Of a stretch of DNA of 7,655 nt, positions 1 to 6,397 are shown piece after piece. The stretch's first letter is position 1; the number at the start of each line of letters is the position of its first letter. Source of the DNA: Lachnospiraceae bacterium (GTDB lineage: Bacteria > Bacillota > Clostridia > Lachnospirales > Lachnospiraceae); contig JAGDAL010000217.1 in the NCBI GenBank assembly GCA_017959525.1, forward strand, positions 1-7,655. The letters are read 5' to 3'. The notes beneath the pieces are model-generated. The model was not told the DNA's origin and did not search any database. It was given only the letters and a program-made list of their open reading frames with translations. The position numbers and the translations under genes are program-made.

Positions 1-1
1 C

Positions 2-1072
2 GCAGAGAAAACCGGCGCCCAGGATGGCAGTGTGAATCACTTTGTAAAAAATGATTACGAGATCTTCCGAAAGCTGTTTGCTTATGATTTTTCCAAGTTG
101 GAACAGGATTTGGGAATTGATTGTTTTACAACATTACAGAATTATCATGCCATTATCAAAAAGGAGCGCATGTACAACCGCAACGTCTCCGAAAAGGTGC
201 GGGACCTCTCCAAGCGCTTGTGGGAAGCTGCGGATGTGGATGCCTTCTTTGCTATCCTTACCGGCTTCTACGCTGACTACGGATTCGGCATGTTCGGACT
301 AAATCCGGCCTTCCGCCTACGGGATGAGCGATTAGCTGACGGTTCCGTCGATATCTATCCCATCAACAACACAGAGAAGGTCATGCTGGAGGATCTGGTT
401 GGCTACGAATGGCAGAAGCAGCGCCTCATCGAGAACACCGAGGCCTTCGTGGCAGGCAAGCCAGCTAACAACTGCCTCTTGTACGGTGATTCCGGTACCG
501 GTAAGTCCACCTGTATCAAGGCCATTATCAACCGCTACTATCCGGACGGACTACGCATGATTGAGATTTACAAGCACCAGTTCAAGGATTTAAACGCTGT
601 AATCTCAACTATTAAGAATCGCAACTACCGTTTTATCATTTACATGGATGATTTGTCCTTCGAGGAATTCGAGACCGAGTATAAGTTCTTGAAGGCCGTC
701 ATCGAAGGCGGCGTGGAGATGAAGCCGGACAATATCTTAATCTATGCAACCTCCAACCGTCGTCACCTCATCAAGGAGACCTGGGGTGACCGAGAGAACA
801 TGGAAGTCCACGGCGAGATTCACACCAACGATTCCATCCAGGAGAAGCTCTCCCTGGTGAACCGCTTCGGTGAGACCATCAACTTCTCCAAGCCGAACCG
901 CATCGAATACCACGACATCGTGCGGGAGCTTGCGAAGCGTGTTCCTTCCATCACCTTAGACGAAAAAGAACTGCTCCTAAAATCCGACCAGTGGGAAATG
1001 TCCCACGGCGGCATCAGCGGACGCACCGCCCAGCAGTTCATTAACCACTTGGCGGGGTTGAATAATTTATAA
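2..1072 (+). CDS. DUF815-type AAA+ ATPase, 5' end outside window
   Basis: This is a P-loop ATPase resembling the DUF815 family, cytoplasmic AAA+ proteins whose substrate is not known. Numbering from the GTG at 32, the Walker A motif GDSGTGKST is at residues 152-160, the Walker B motif FIIYMDD at 201-207, and a sensor-1-like YATSN at 238-242. About 130 N-terminal residues precede the ATPase core and a helical C-terminal lid follows. The GTG at 32 has a possible AGGA seven bases upstream. However, the frame stays open to the window edge (residues AEKTGAQDGS before the valine codon) and family members are usually longer (about 400-450 residues), so I read the gene as truncated by the window. It ends with TAA and is convergent with the next gene. 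The family call is confident; the biological role is unknown. Confidence 0.85.
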   Translation, partial: AEKTGAQDGSVNHFVKNDYEIFRKLFAYDFSKLEQDLGIDCFTTLQNYHAIIKKERMYNRNVSEKVRDLSKRLWEAADVDAFFAILTGFYADYGFGMFGLNPAFRLRDERLADGSVDIYPINNTEKVMLEDLVGYEWQKQRLIENTEAFVAGKPANNCLLYGDSGTGKSTCIKAIINRYYPDGLRMIEIYKHQFKDLNAVISTIKNRNYRFIIYMDDLSFEEFETEYKFLKAVIEGGVEMKPDNILIYATSNRRHLIKETWGDRENMEVHGEIHTNDSIQEKLSLVNRFGETINFSKPNRIEYHDIVRELAKRVPSITLDEKELLLKSDQWEMSHGGISGRTAQQFINHLAGLNNL

Positions 1073-1113
1073 GCCTTTCATTTTTAAGTGAACTTTACAG
1101 AATCAAAATGTTG

Positions 1114-1142
1114 AAAAAAAGCAGTACCCCACCGGGTACTGC
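1114..1142 (-). terminator. Intrinsic terminator of the DUF4143 ATPase gene
   Basis: A perfect 9-bp stem (GCAGTACCC at 1121-1129 with GGGTACTGC at 1134-1142) has a 4-base loop. Read on the minus strand, it is followed at once by seven T residues (1120-1114). It lies about 35 bases past the stop of the minus-strand ATPase gene. On the plus strand the stem is followed by TCTGTATAG, so it should work poorly for the DUF815 gene, although the convergent layout leaves some bidirectional use possible. Confidence 0.85.
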
Positions 1143-1175
1143 TCTGTATAGAACACATTTTAAATTCGACAATTC

Positions 1176-2471
1176 TTAGTGTATTACATTTTCATCCAAA
1201 AGGAATTGCTCCACTCCCATGTATATGATTCCATTCTCATCCTGCCATGGTTTTAGATAATCCCTTACAACAACGATTTTTTCAAATGAATCCGGGATTT
1301 TTTTCAACGAAGCAATTTCCTGTTCTCTCTTTTCAGGATCAGCAATGCTAAGAGCGGATTGAATATAAAAGCGCTTATCTCCTTTATTCACCACAAAATC
1401 CACTTCTAATTGTTTACGAATGCGCTTATTCTCTTCATTCTTCCCATAACACTCAACAACGCCAACATCCACATCCATATCTCTGCGGATTAAATCGTTG
1501 TACAGCACATTCTCCATAATATGCGTCTCTTCCAGTTGTCGGAATCCCAATCTGGCATTACGAAGGCCTAAATCGCTGTAATAATATTTCAACGGCGTAC
1601 TAATATATTTGCGCCCCTTAACGTCATATCGATTGGACTTTGCAATAAGATAGGACTCTTCAAAGTAGCCTATATATTTGTCGATGGTTTCAGCACCAAT
1701 TAAAATCTGGCATTCGCTCTTAAATGTATTTGATAGTTTGTTTGGATTAGTAAGTGAGCCAATTCCGGATGCCAAAACATCAAGCAACGTATCCAACACA
1801 CCCTGCTCGTTTTTTATGTTATGTCGCTCCAAAACATCTCGTATATAAGTTTGTTCAAAAAGATTCTTTAGATAATGGCCTTTTTCCTCGTGGGATTTCA
1901 AAGAAAGAGCAAAGGGCATTCCCCCATAAGTATAGTAATCTTGCCATGCACCACGCTTATCGCCTTCATAAGTCTCATAAAACTCAGCGAAAGAAATAGG
2001 ATAGACACGAATCTCATCTCCTCGATCACGGAACTGAGTCAGTATATCGGATGAAAGCATCTTAGAATTACTTCCAGTGATATAGACATCAGCATTCTTC
2101 ATCTGCATAAGTCCAAGAACCACGTCTACAAAAGTAATCTTAGCATCCACATCATCTACGTATGGATTCTGAATTTCAGAGACAAATTGAATTTCATCAA
2201 TAAAAATGTAATAACGCTTCTTCTCGTCCAACATATGTTCCCGAATATACTTATCAAGCTCAATTGGATTTCGATACTTTGCATTCATCAATACATCTAA
2301 AGCGATTGCAATAATCTGATTTTCCTGAACCCCCTCACTTAGAAGCCAATTCCGGTATAGTTCAAATAGCAATACTGATTTTCCACTTCGGCGAAGTCCG
2401 GTAATTATCTTTACACGCCCATTATCTTTCTTCGCAATTAACTTACTTAAATACTGATTCCTTGCGTACAT
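1176..2471 (-). CDS. AAA ATPase with DUF4143-type C-terminus
   Basis: This 431-residue protein belongs to the widespread ATPase group with an N-terminal AAA domain and a C-terminal DUF4143 region. Walker A is GLRRSGKS at residues 25-32, Walker B is YYIFIDE ending at D92-E93, and a sensor-like ITGSNS is at 131-136. RDRGDEIRVYPISFAEF (about 148-164) and YGGMPF (182-187) are typical of the family. The C-terminal part carries LEVDFVV (355-361) and FYIQSAL (368-374), resembling a PD-(D/E)XK-like fold in which the usual catalytic E-x-K is Q-S-A, so nuclease activity is doubtful. The ATG at 2471 follows GGAGAG (2483-2478) with 6-base spacing. It has its own promoter and terminator and so is a single-gene unit. 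Codon use looks more AT-rich than in neighbours, consistent with transfer. The function of the family is not established; roles in accessory or mobile functions are only inference. Confidence 0.9.
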   Translation of the reverse strand: MYARNQYLSKLIAKKDNGRVKIITGLRRSGKSVLLFELYRNWLLSEGVQENQIIAIALDVLMNAKYRNPIELDKYIREHMLDEKKRYYIFIDEIQFVSEIQNPYVDDVDAKITFVDVVLGLMQMKNADVYITGSNSKMLSSDILTQFRDRGDEIRVYPISFAEFYETYEGDKRGAWQDYYTYGGMPFALSLKSHEEKGHYLKNLFEQTYIRDVLERHNIKNEQGVLDTLLDVLASGIGSLTNPNKLSNTFKSECQILIGAETIDKYIGYFEESYLIAKSNRYDVKGRKYISTPLKYYYSDLGLRNARLGFRQLEETHIMENVLYNDLIRRDMDVDVGVVECYGKNEENKRIRKQLEVDFVVNKGDKRFYIQSALSIADPEKREQEIASLKKIPDSFEKIVVVRDYLKPWQDENGIIYMGVEQFLLDENVIH

Positions 2472-2489
2472 ACATTGCTCTCCATGATT

Positions 2490-2507
2490 TTTTTGTGCGC
2501 ATGCACA
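2490..2507 (-). promoter_or_regulatory. Operator-like motif copy A, in leader of ATPase gene
   Basis: The plus-strand sequence TTTTTGTGCGCATGCACA recurs 76 bp away with 16 of 18 bases identical (2566-2583). The core is an inverted repeat, TGTGC and GCACA around four bases. This copy lies between the promoter -10 box and the ribosome site of the ATPase gene, roughly +9 to +26 from the predicted start. In the transcript it could form a small 5-bp hairpin upstream of the Shine-Dalgarno sequence. That the repeat and dyad exist is seen directly; that they bind a regulator is inference. Confidence 0.5.
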
Positions 2508-2521
2508 CTTTTTTCATCTAC

Positions 2522-2550
2522 ATTATACGTCTAGCAAGTTCGTTCGTCAA
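2522..2550 (-). promoter_or_regulatory. Sigma-A promoter of the DUF4143 ATPase gene
   Basis: On the minus strand there is a -35 box TTGACG (2550-2545), a 17-base spacer, and a perfect -10 box TATAAT (2527-2522). Transcription should start near 2515, leaving a leader of about 45 bases before the ATG at 2471. The match to the housekeeping consensus is 11 of 12 bases with ideal spacing. This is the strongest promoter in the window and stands out for an accessory gene. Confidence 0.85.
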
Positions 2551-2555
2551 TTTTT

Positions 2556-2597
2556 CTTCATGAAATTTTTGTGCACATGCATAGAAATTTCATGAAG
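2556..2597. promoter_or_regulatory. Operator-like motif copy B inside a 13-bp inverted repeat
   Basis: CTTCATGAAATTT (2556-2568) and its perfect complement AAATTTCATGAAG (2585-2597) enclose a 16-base spacer. The second copy of the 18-bp motif (TTTTTGTGCACATGCATA, 2566-2583) overlaps this structure. The element lies just upstream of the -35 box of the ATPase promoter, with the motif centred near -60. It is not followed by a T-run on either strand, so it is not a terminator. A protein-binding site is the simplest reading, as inference. Confidence 0.5.
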
Positions 2598-2616
2598 GCA
2601 GTTTTCCCTTTAACGC

Positions 2617-2771
2617 AAAAAGGCCCACCATCACTTAAATATTTTCCCGCGAGACCGCTCTCGCTACCTACTTCAGACGTAGCAGATACTAAGAAGCCTG
2701 CTTCGCAGCCTTCAAGTACTGACGTCTGAAGAGGCTCGCTACAGAAAATATATAAGTGATGGTGGGCCTTT
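2617..2771 (-). terminator. Long-stem terminator of the CPBP protease gene
   Basis: Arms of 28 bases at 2619-2646 and 2744-2771 are complementary except at one position; they begin AAAGGCCCACC and end GGTGGGCCTTT. The structure starts 6 bases after the CPBP stop codon. Read on the minus strand, it ends in GGGCC followed by five T residues (2621-2617). The 97-base loop is far longer than a normal terminator loop and contains further hairpins, described separately. On the plus strand the flank is TTTATTT, a weaker tract. Confidence 0.75.
2660..2742. repeat. Hairpin element flanked by 8-bp direct repeats, inside terminator loop
   Basis: CTCGCTAC occurs at 2660-2667 and again at 2735-2742. Between them lie 67 bases (2668-2734) forming their own hairpin: CTTCAGACGT (2671-2680) pairs with ACGTCTGAAG (2722-2731), and an apical stem GAAGCCTGC (2693-2701) pairs with GCAGCCTTC (2705-2713) with one mismatch around a TTC loop. 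Removing the 67 bases and one direct repeat leaves a compact terminator whose tip is GCGAGA-CCGC-TCTCGC. That pattern resembles a small non-autonomous insertion with a target duplication. There is no coding capacity. Mobility is inference from this single copy. Confidence 0.4.
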
Positions 2772-2777
2772 ATTTAC

Positions 2778-3737
2778 TTAAGCAAATAAACTGCTAATCA
2801 GTCCAAATGCAAAGAGTCCGATGCATCCAACCAGGAACAGAATCATTCCTACGTTGCACCATACGCTCTTGACGCGCTCTTCCTTCGGAAGTTCCAAGCG
2901 CTCTTCGGCGAAGGCGATGTTCTTGCGTCCAACTATGAAAAGAACCAGTCCAACAACAGCAACGGTAATCATGATGACCTCATAGGCCATAAATCCTAAG
3001 AAGCGTGGAGATGCTGCCAATGCTACCGGATCCGGGTTGGTCAGGTCTACCCCCTGAAGCAAAAACGGTGCAATGACACCACCACAGAAGTTGATGGTCA
3101 TGTGCATCAGCATGGTGTAGATAATCTTGCCGGTCTTGTAGTATACATAGCCCCATACCAAGCCTAAGAAGAAGGCATAGAAGAACTGGGCGAAGTTACC
3201 GTGGAACAATCCGAACATCAATGCGGAGGTTACCACTGCGACGCTTCCACCGTATACATGCATACGGTCAATGAGCCACTTGCGGCAGAGAAGCTCCTCT
3301 ACAATCGGTCCTACCACCGCCAAGATAATGTTACCAATCAAAGAGGTCTGGCTTAATAGGGTCTCTACTGTGGCACTGGTATTCATGCCAAGCAGTCCCA
3401 AAATTCCTCCAACCAAAGAAGAAATCAGGTTACCGACCACCATCACGAAGATACTGATTACTAAGAACTTGAACCACTTTCCTACGGTAAACGGTGTCTT
3501 TTCCACCAAATCTTCCTTCGGAACCGTCTTAATGATGAGATAAAAAATCGGCAATGCCACACAATACATTGGCACGAAGTTCACAACCCAGAATACCCAG
3601 GACGGATACTCACTTCCGCCGACCACTAGATTTACAATTACCGAAATTACAATCTGAAGTACGCTTGCCACTACAAGGTAAACAAAAAACGCCATTCCCA
3701 TACGGGAAAAGTCTTTTTTTGCAATTCTTTCTTCCAT
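2778..3737 (-). CDS. CPBP family intramembrane metalloprotease
   Basis: This 319-residue integral membrane protein belongs to the CPBP (CAAX protease and bacteriocin-processing, Abi) family. All three signature motifs are present in order: EELLCR with E147, E148 and R152; FGLFH with F175 and H179; and HMTIN with H212 and N216. Several hydrophobic stretches precede and follow them (about 12-40, 47-70, 90-117, 131-145, 169-199, 251-270, 295-317), as expected for a multi-pass protease. The ATG at 3737 follows GAGGAGG (3751-3745) with 7-base spacing, a strong site. Family members process prenylated-like proteins or peptides, or give bacteriocin self-immunity, but no bacteriocin gene is nearby and the substrate is unknown. 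It is downstream of the M32 peptidase gene in the same direction, with a terminator between them. Confidence 0.93.
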   Translation of the reverse strand: MEERIAKKDFSRMGMAFFVYLVVASVLQIVISVIVNLVVGGSEYPSWVFWVVNFVPMYCVALPIFYLIIKTVPKEDLVEKTPFTVGKWFKFLVISIFVMVVGNLISSLVGGILGLLGMNTSATVETLLSQTSLIGNIILAVVGPIVEELLCRKWLIDRMHVYGGSVAVVTSALMFGLFHGNFAQFFYAFFLGLVWGYVYYKTGKIIYTMLMHMTINFCGGVIAPFLLQGVDLTNPDPVALAASPRFLGFMAYEVIMITVAVVGLVLFIVGRKNIAFAEERLELPKEERVKSVWCNVGMILFLVGCIGLFAFGLISSLFA

Positions 3738-3751
3738 TATTTATCCTCCTC

Positions 3752-3788
3752 AAAAAAATTGACAGGTGCATATTTACACCTGTCAATT
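3752..3788 (-). terminator. Terminator-type hairpin between M32 gene and CPBP gene
   Basis: A perfect 12-bp stem, AATTGACAGGTG (3757-3768) with CACCTGTCAATT (3777-3788), has an 8-base loop. On the minus strand it runs into seven T residues (3758-3752). It lies about 43 bases past the M32 stop codon, as expected for its terminator. The T-run ends exactly where the GAGGAGG ribosome site of the CPBP gene begins, so the same element may also influence expression of that gene. Confidence 0.8.
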
Positions 3789-3817
3789 AGCATAACATAT
3801 TGATGGACATGCTACAA
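3789..3817 (-). promoter_or_regulatory. Possible promoter of the CPBP gene
   Basis: On the minus strand, TTGTAG (3817-3812) lies 17 bases from TATGCT (3794-3789), which is preceded by TG one base away and so forms an extended -10 box. Start would fall near 3782, placing most of the following hairpin in the leader. The match to consensus is modest. I offer it because no better promoter is visible between the M32 stop and the CPBP start. Confidence 0.35.
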
Positions 3818-3831
3818 CTTTTGTCTATAAA

Positions 3832-5340
3832 CTATAAGTTGTAAATCTTGGTATATTTCTCTTCGATGTAATCCAAGAAATCCTTAGAAGTCAGCTCTCT
3901 TCCGGTAATCTCGGTAATCCATTCCTTCGGAGTCTGGCGATCTGCCTTCTTCCATACATGCTCACACATCCAGGCATTGATATCTGCAAGGCTTCCGGAC
4001 TTGATGGCTGCATCAATATCCACCTCGTTCTTCATGCGATTGTAGTACATCGCATTATACATGTTACCAAGGGCATAGGTTGGGAAGTATCCGAATCCTT
4101 CGGTCCAATGCATATCCTGGAGGCAGCCTACCTTGTCATTGTCCGGAGTAACACCTAAGTACTCTTCGTATTTCTTTTTCCAGAGCGCCGGTACTTCGGA
4201 CACATCCAATCCGTTGTTCATGATCTCTTTTTCAATCTCATAACGGATAATGATGTGGAAGGTATAGGTAAACTCATCGGATTCCGTACGAATCAGGCTT
4301 GGGGTTACGGTGTTGATGGCTTCGTAGAATTCCTTCTTGGAAACACCCTCTACCACCTGTGGCATGCACTCTGCCACCATGTCATATACCACGTCGCAGA
4401 ATGCTTCACTACGACCAATCATGTTCTCATAGAAACGGGATACACTCTCGTGCTGGCCCATGGTCTTATTGGCCAAATGATGCTCCCAGTTCTCACGTGG
4501 TGCGTTCAACTCGAAGAGGCCGTGTCCGCCTTCGTGAATGACGGAGTACAGGCTGGATGCAAACGCATCATCGTAGTAATGTGTGGTAATTCGCACATCG
4601 TCCACTGCCATCTCGGAGGTAAACGGATGCTCGCTGGTAGTCATAGCGCCACGATTCAAGTCATAATTCATATAGTGAAGGACCTTGTATGCCAGCTCCT
4701 TCTGCTGTGCCTCGGTGACCTTACGGCTTAAGAAATCGGTGCGAATCTTCTTATCGCTGGCCTGGATACGCTGCAACAATGGTACCAAGCGCTCCTTGCA
4801 CTCACCGAAGATACGGTCCAAGTCTGCCGCAGTCATACCCTCTTCGTAATCATCCAACATGTAATCGTATGGGGTATCCCGCTTCAACTCCGGAATCTCG
4901 CTACGAAGGGCTGCCTGCTTGCGGTCCTTCTCTGCTACTTTTGCAAGGCTCTCTTGGAACATGCTAAAATCTGCTGCTTCCTTGGCACGGCTCCAGTCTG
5001 CGAAGGCCTTCTGGGTAATTCTGGCAAACTCTAAGTTCATCTCCGGAGTCACCTTAGATGCCTTCAACTGTCCACGATACATATCGCGAACGAAAGCACG
5101 GTCAAACTCATCCCATGTATCGTCCATTTCCTTGTATGCAGCCTCTACCTCTGCCATGAAGGTCTCATCCTTCAACAGCTTGAAAGCTTCGTTGCTGAAA
5201 AATGCAATGTCCTCTCCCTGTGCTTCCATGCCTTCCTTCGGGCAAATGGTCTCCATATCGTACTGCATAATACGTACGGCATGGCTGTAACGCTCAAAGA
5301 GTTCCATTGTTTTGTTAATTGCTTCTAAATGCTGATTCAT
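3832..5340 (-). CDS. M32 family metallocarboxypeptidase
   Basis: This 502-residue cytoplasmic enzyme is full length for peptidase family M32 (carboxypeptidase Taq), zinc enzymes that remove residues from peptide C-termini. The zinc motif HEGGH is at H269-E270-H273 within SVIHEGGHGLFELN, and the expected third ligand is E299 in GQHESVSRFYENMIGRS. Further family blocks are SDEFTYTFHIIIRYEIE (354-370, with S where many members have A) and LQDMHWTEGFGYFPTYALGN (407-426). The ATG at 5340 follows AAAGGAG (5354-5348) with 7-base spacing. It is transcribed divergently from the HAD phosphatase gene and ends at a TAG ahead of a strong hairpin. It probably serves peptide recycling; this follows from the family, not from context. 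Confidence 0.96.
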   Translation of the reverse strand: MNQHLEAINKTMELFERYSHAVRIMQYDMETICPKEGMEAQGEDIAFFSNEAFKLLKDETFMAEVEAAYKEMDDTWDEFDRAFVRDMYRGQLKASKVTPEMNLEFARITQKAFADWSRAKEAADFSMFQESLAKVAEKDRKQAALRSEIPELKRDTPYDYMLDDYEEGMTAADLDRIFGECKERLVPLLQRIQASDKKIRTDFLSRKVTEAQQKELAYKVLHYMNYDLNRGAMTTSEHPFTSEMAVDDVRITTHYYDDAFASSLYSVIHEGGHGLFELNAPRENWEHHLANKTMGQHESVSRFYENMIGRSEAFCDVVYDMVAECMPQVVEGVSKKEFYEAINTVTPSLIRTESDEFTYTFHIIIRYEIEKEIMNNGLDVSEVPALWKKKYEEYLGVTPDNDKVGCLQDMHWTEGFGYFPTYALGNMYNAMYYNRMKNEVDIDAAIKSGSLADINAWMCEHVWKKADRQTPKEWITEITGRELTSKDFLDYIEEKYTKIYNL

Positions 5341-5376
5341 TATATAACTCCTTTAGTTTCCTTTTATACAGGTGTT

Positions 5377-5382
5377 ATTATA
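5377..5382 (-). promoter_or_regulatory. Possible -10 box for M32 gene
   Basis: A minus-strand TATAAT lies 37 bases upstream of the M32 start codon. No good -35 box is present at 16-18 bases: the best candidate at 17 bases is TTCCTT. The site overlaps a plus-strand TATAAT because the local sequence ATTATAAT reads well on both strands. Position favours use by the M32 gene. Confidence 0.35.
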
Positions 5383-5430
5383 ATGCATCCCACCCGACAA
5401 AGGAAAGCATTTTGGGCAGTTTTCCCAAGA

Positions 5431-5450
5431 GGGCTATGCTATAATAGCCC
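5431..5450 (+). promoter_or_regulatory. Extended -10 promoter within an inverted repeat, HAD gene
   Basis: TGCTATAAT (5437-5445) is a perfect extended -10 element; the -35 position (CAGTTT) is weak, as is common for this promoter class. Start near 5452 gives a leader of about 22 bases before the ATG at 5474. The -10 box lies within a perfect 7-bp dyad, GGGCTAT (5431-5437) and ATAGCCC (5444-5450), with a 6-base spacer. A bound repressor there would block the promoter; such binding is inference. Confidence 0.65.
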
Positions 5451-5473
5451 AAGTTATACATGAGGTTATAGTA

Positions 5474-6301
5474 ATGAAAGCAATATTTTTTGACATTGAC
5501 GGAACGTTAATTGACTTTGACGGCACTCTACCAGATTCCACCCTGCGCGCCTTACGGGAGGCTCAGGCCAACGGACATGCGGTATTTTTATGCAGTGGCC
5601 GTTGCAAAAGTATGATTGAAAAACGACTGTTAGACTTAGGCTTCGACGGCATCGTTGCTTCCAGCGGCGCTTACGTAGAGTATCACGACGAGGTGATCTC
5701 TGCGGAATTCATGGAACCGGAGATCGTACGCCAGTTGATTCTCTACATGCAGGAGCACAAGATGCTCTATATGTTCCAGTGTACGGACAAGGTGGTTTCC
5801 ACCACCGAAGGCACGGCGCAGTTTTTTGGCAATCTCACCGGCGAAGGCGAGACCACAGATGAGCTGATGGACCGCCTTGTGGGCAAGCGTGTCAGCGACG
5901 ATGACATGCTCAACCACTTAGACCGTTATCCGAACATCGAGAAGGGTAACTACCAGTTAGCAGACATCGGCGTTGCTCAGGTCCGCAAGGACTTGGCCGG
6001 AACCTTCGATATTACAGCCATGAGCTTCTTAAATGCACCGGACACCTCCGGCGAAGTCACCAAGGCCGGCATTAATAAGGCCTTCGGTATCCAGAAGGTC
6101 ATGGATTATCTGAAGATTACCAAGGAAGACGTCATTGCTTTTGGCGATGGTCCGAATGATTTCGAGATGATCGAATTCGCCGGCACCGGCGTTGCCATGG
6201 GCAATGCTTCGAATGATTTGAAGGAACTGGCGGATTATATTACCGATGCGGTAAGCGAAGACGGTGTCTATAACGGCATGCGTCATTTAGGTCTGATTTA
6301 G
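5474..6301 (+). CDS. Cof-type HAD-IIB family phosphatase
   Basis: This 275-residue cytoplasmic hydrolase belongs to the haloacid dehalogenase superfamily, Cof/IIB subgroup, which dephosphorylates sugar phosphates and related small metabolites via an aspartyl-phosphate. Motif I is FFDIDGT with the nucleophile D7 and acid/base D9. Motif II is SGR at 41-43. The motif III lysine is probably K197 (VTKAGINKAFGI). Motif IV is GDGPND at 224-229, coordinating magnesium with D225 and D229. The long stretch between motifs II and III is the C2-type cap that sets substrate choice. The ATG at 5474 follows GAGGT (5462-5466) with 7-base spacing. It is divergent from the M32 gene and stands alone. The precise substrate cannot be read from sequence. 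Confidence 0.95.
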   Translation: MKAIFFDIDGTLIDFDGTLPDSTLRALREAQANGHAVFLCSGRCKSMIEKRLLDLGFDGIVASSGAYVEYHDEVISAEFMEPEIVRQLILYMQEHKMLYMFQCTDKVVSTTEGTAQFFGNLTGEGETTDELMDRLVGKRVSDDDMLNHLDRYPNIEKGNYQLADIGVAQVRKDLAGTFDITAMSFLNAPDTSGEVTKAGINKAFGIQKVMDYLKITKEDVIAFGDGPNDFEMIEFAGTGVAMGNASNDLKELADYITDAVSEDGVYNGMRHLGLI

Positions 6302-6318
6302 ACATGCTCCAAAGAGAA

Positions 6319-6341
6319 GAAGCCGGCAACTTGCCGGCTTC
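6319..6341 (+). terminator. GC-rich hairpin after HAD gene
   Basis: GAAGCCGGCAA (6319-6329) and TTGCCGGCTTC (6331-6341) are perfect complements around a single base. In practice this forms a 9-bp stem with a 5-base loop. It lies 17 bases after the HAD stop codon between convergent genes, where a terminator is expected. No T-run follows on the plus strand (AGAGGGGAG). On the minus strand the flank TTCTCTTT is only moderately T-rich. Terminator function is likely from position and stem strength but not certain. Confidence 0.55.
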
Positions 6342-6365
6342 AGAGGGGAGTATATTGTAATTTTT

Positions 6366-6397
6366 CATCAAATGATTTAGGGAGGGTTCATTTGATG
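6366..6397. repeat. 10-bp inverted repeat with G-rich spacer
   Basis: CATCAAATGA (6366-6375) and TCATTTGATG (6388-6397) are perfect complements around the 12-base spacer TTTAGGGAGGGT. It lies in the convergent gap between the HAD and GH43 genes. It has no T-run after it on either strand, so it does not look like a standard terminator. Its role is unknown. Confidence 0.5.

Noticed and set aside
32..34. GTG with an upstream AGGA as the true start of the DUF815 gene
   Set aside because: The frame is open to the left edge and the protein would be shorter than usual for the family, so truncation by the window is more likely, though the GTG cannot be fully excluded.
1121..1142. Hairpin as a dedicated terminator for the DUF815 gene
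   Set aside because: The T-run is only on the minus-strand side, so it belongs to the DUF4143 ATPase gene; use by the DUF815 transcript would be secondary.
2490..2583. Two spaced repeats as a minimal CRISPR-like array
   Set aside because: Only two copies, an 18-bp unit, and the interval between them contains a promoter; no cas gene is present.
4255..4731. 158-residue open frame on the plus strand inside the M32 gene
   Set aside because: It is antisense to a highly conserved zinc peptidase region, has no recognisable domain and no convincing ribosome site; it is a coding-strand shadow.
5379..5384. Plus-strand TATAAT as a second promoter for the HAD gene
   Set aside because: No -35 or extended -10 element accompanies it, and the extended -10 box at 5437-5445 is closer to the gene and far better; the hexamer is a by-product of the minus-strand ATTATA.
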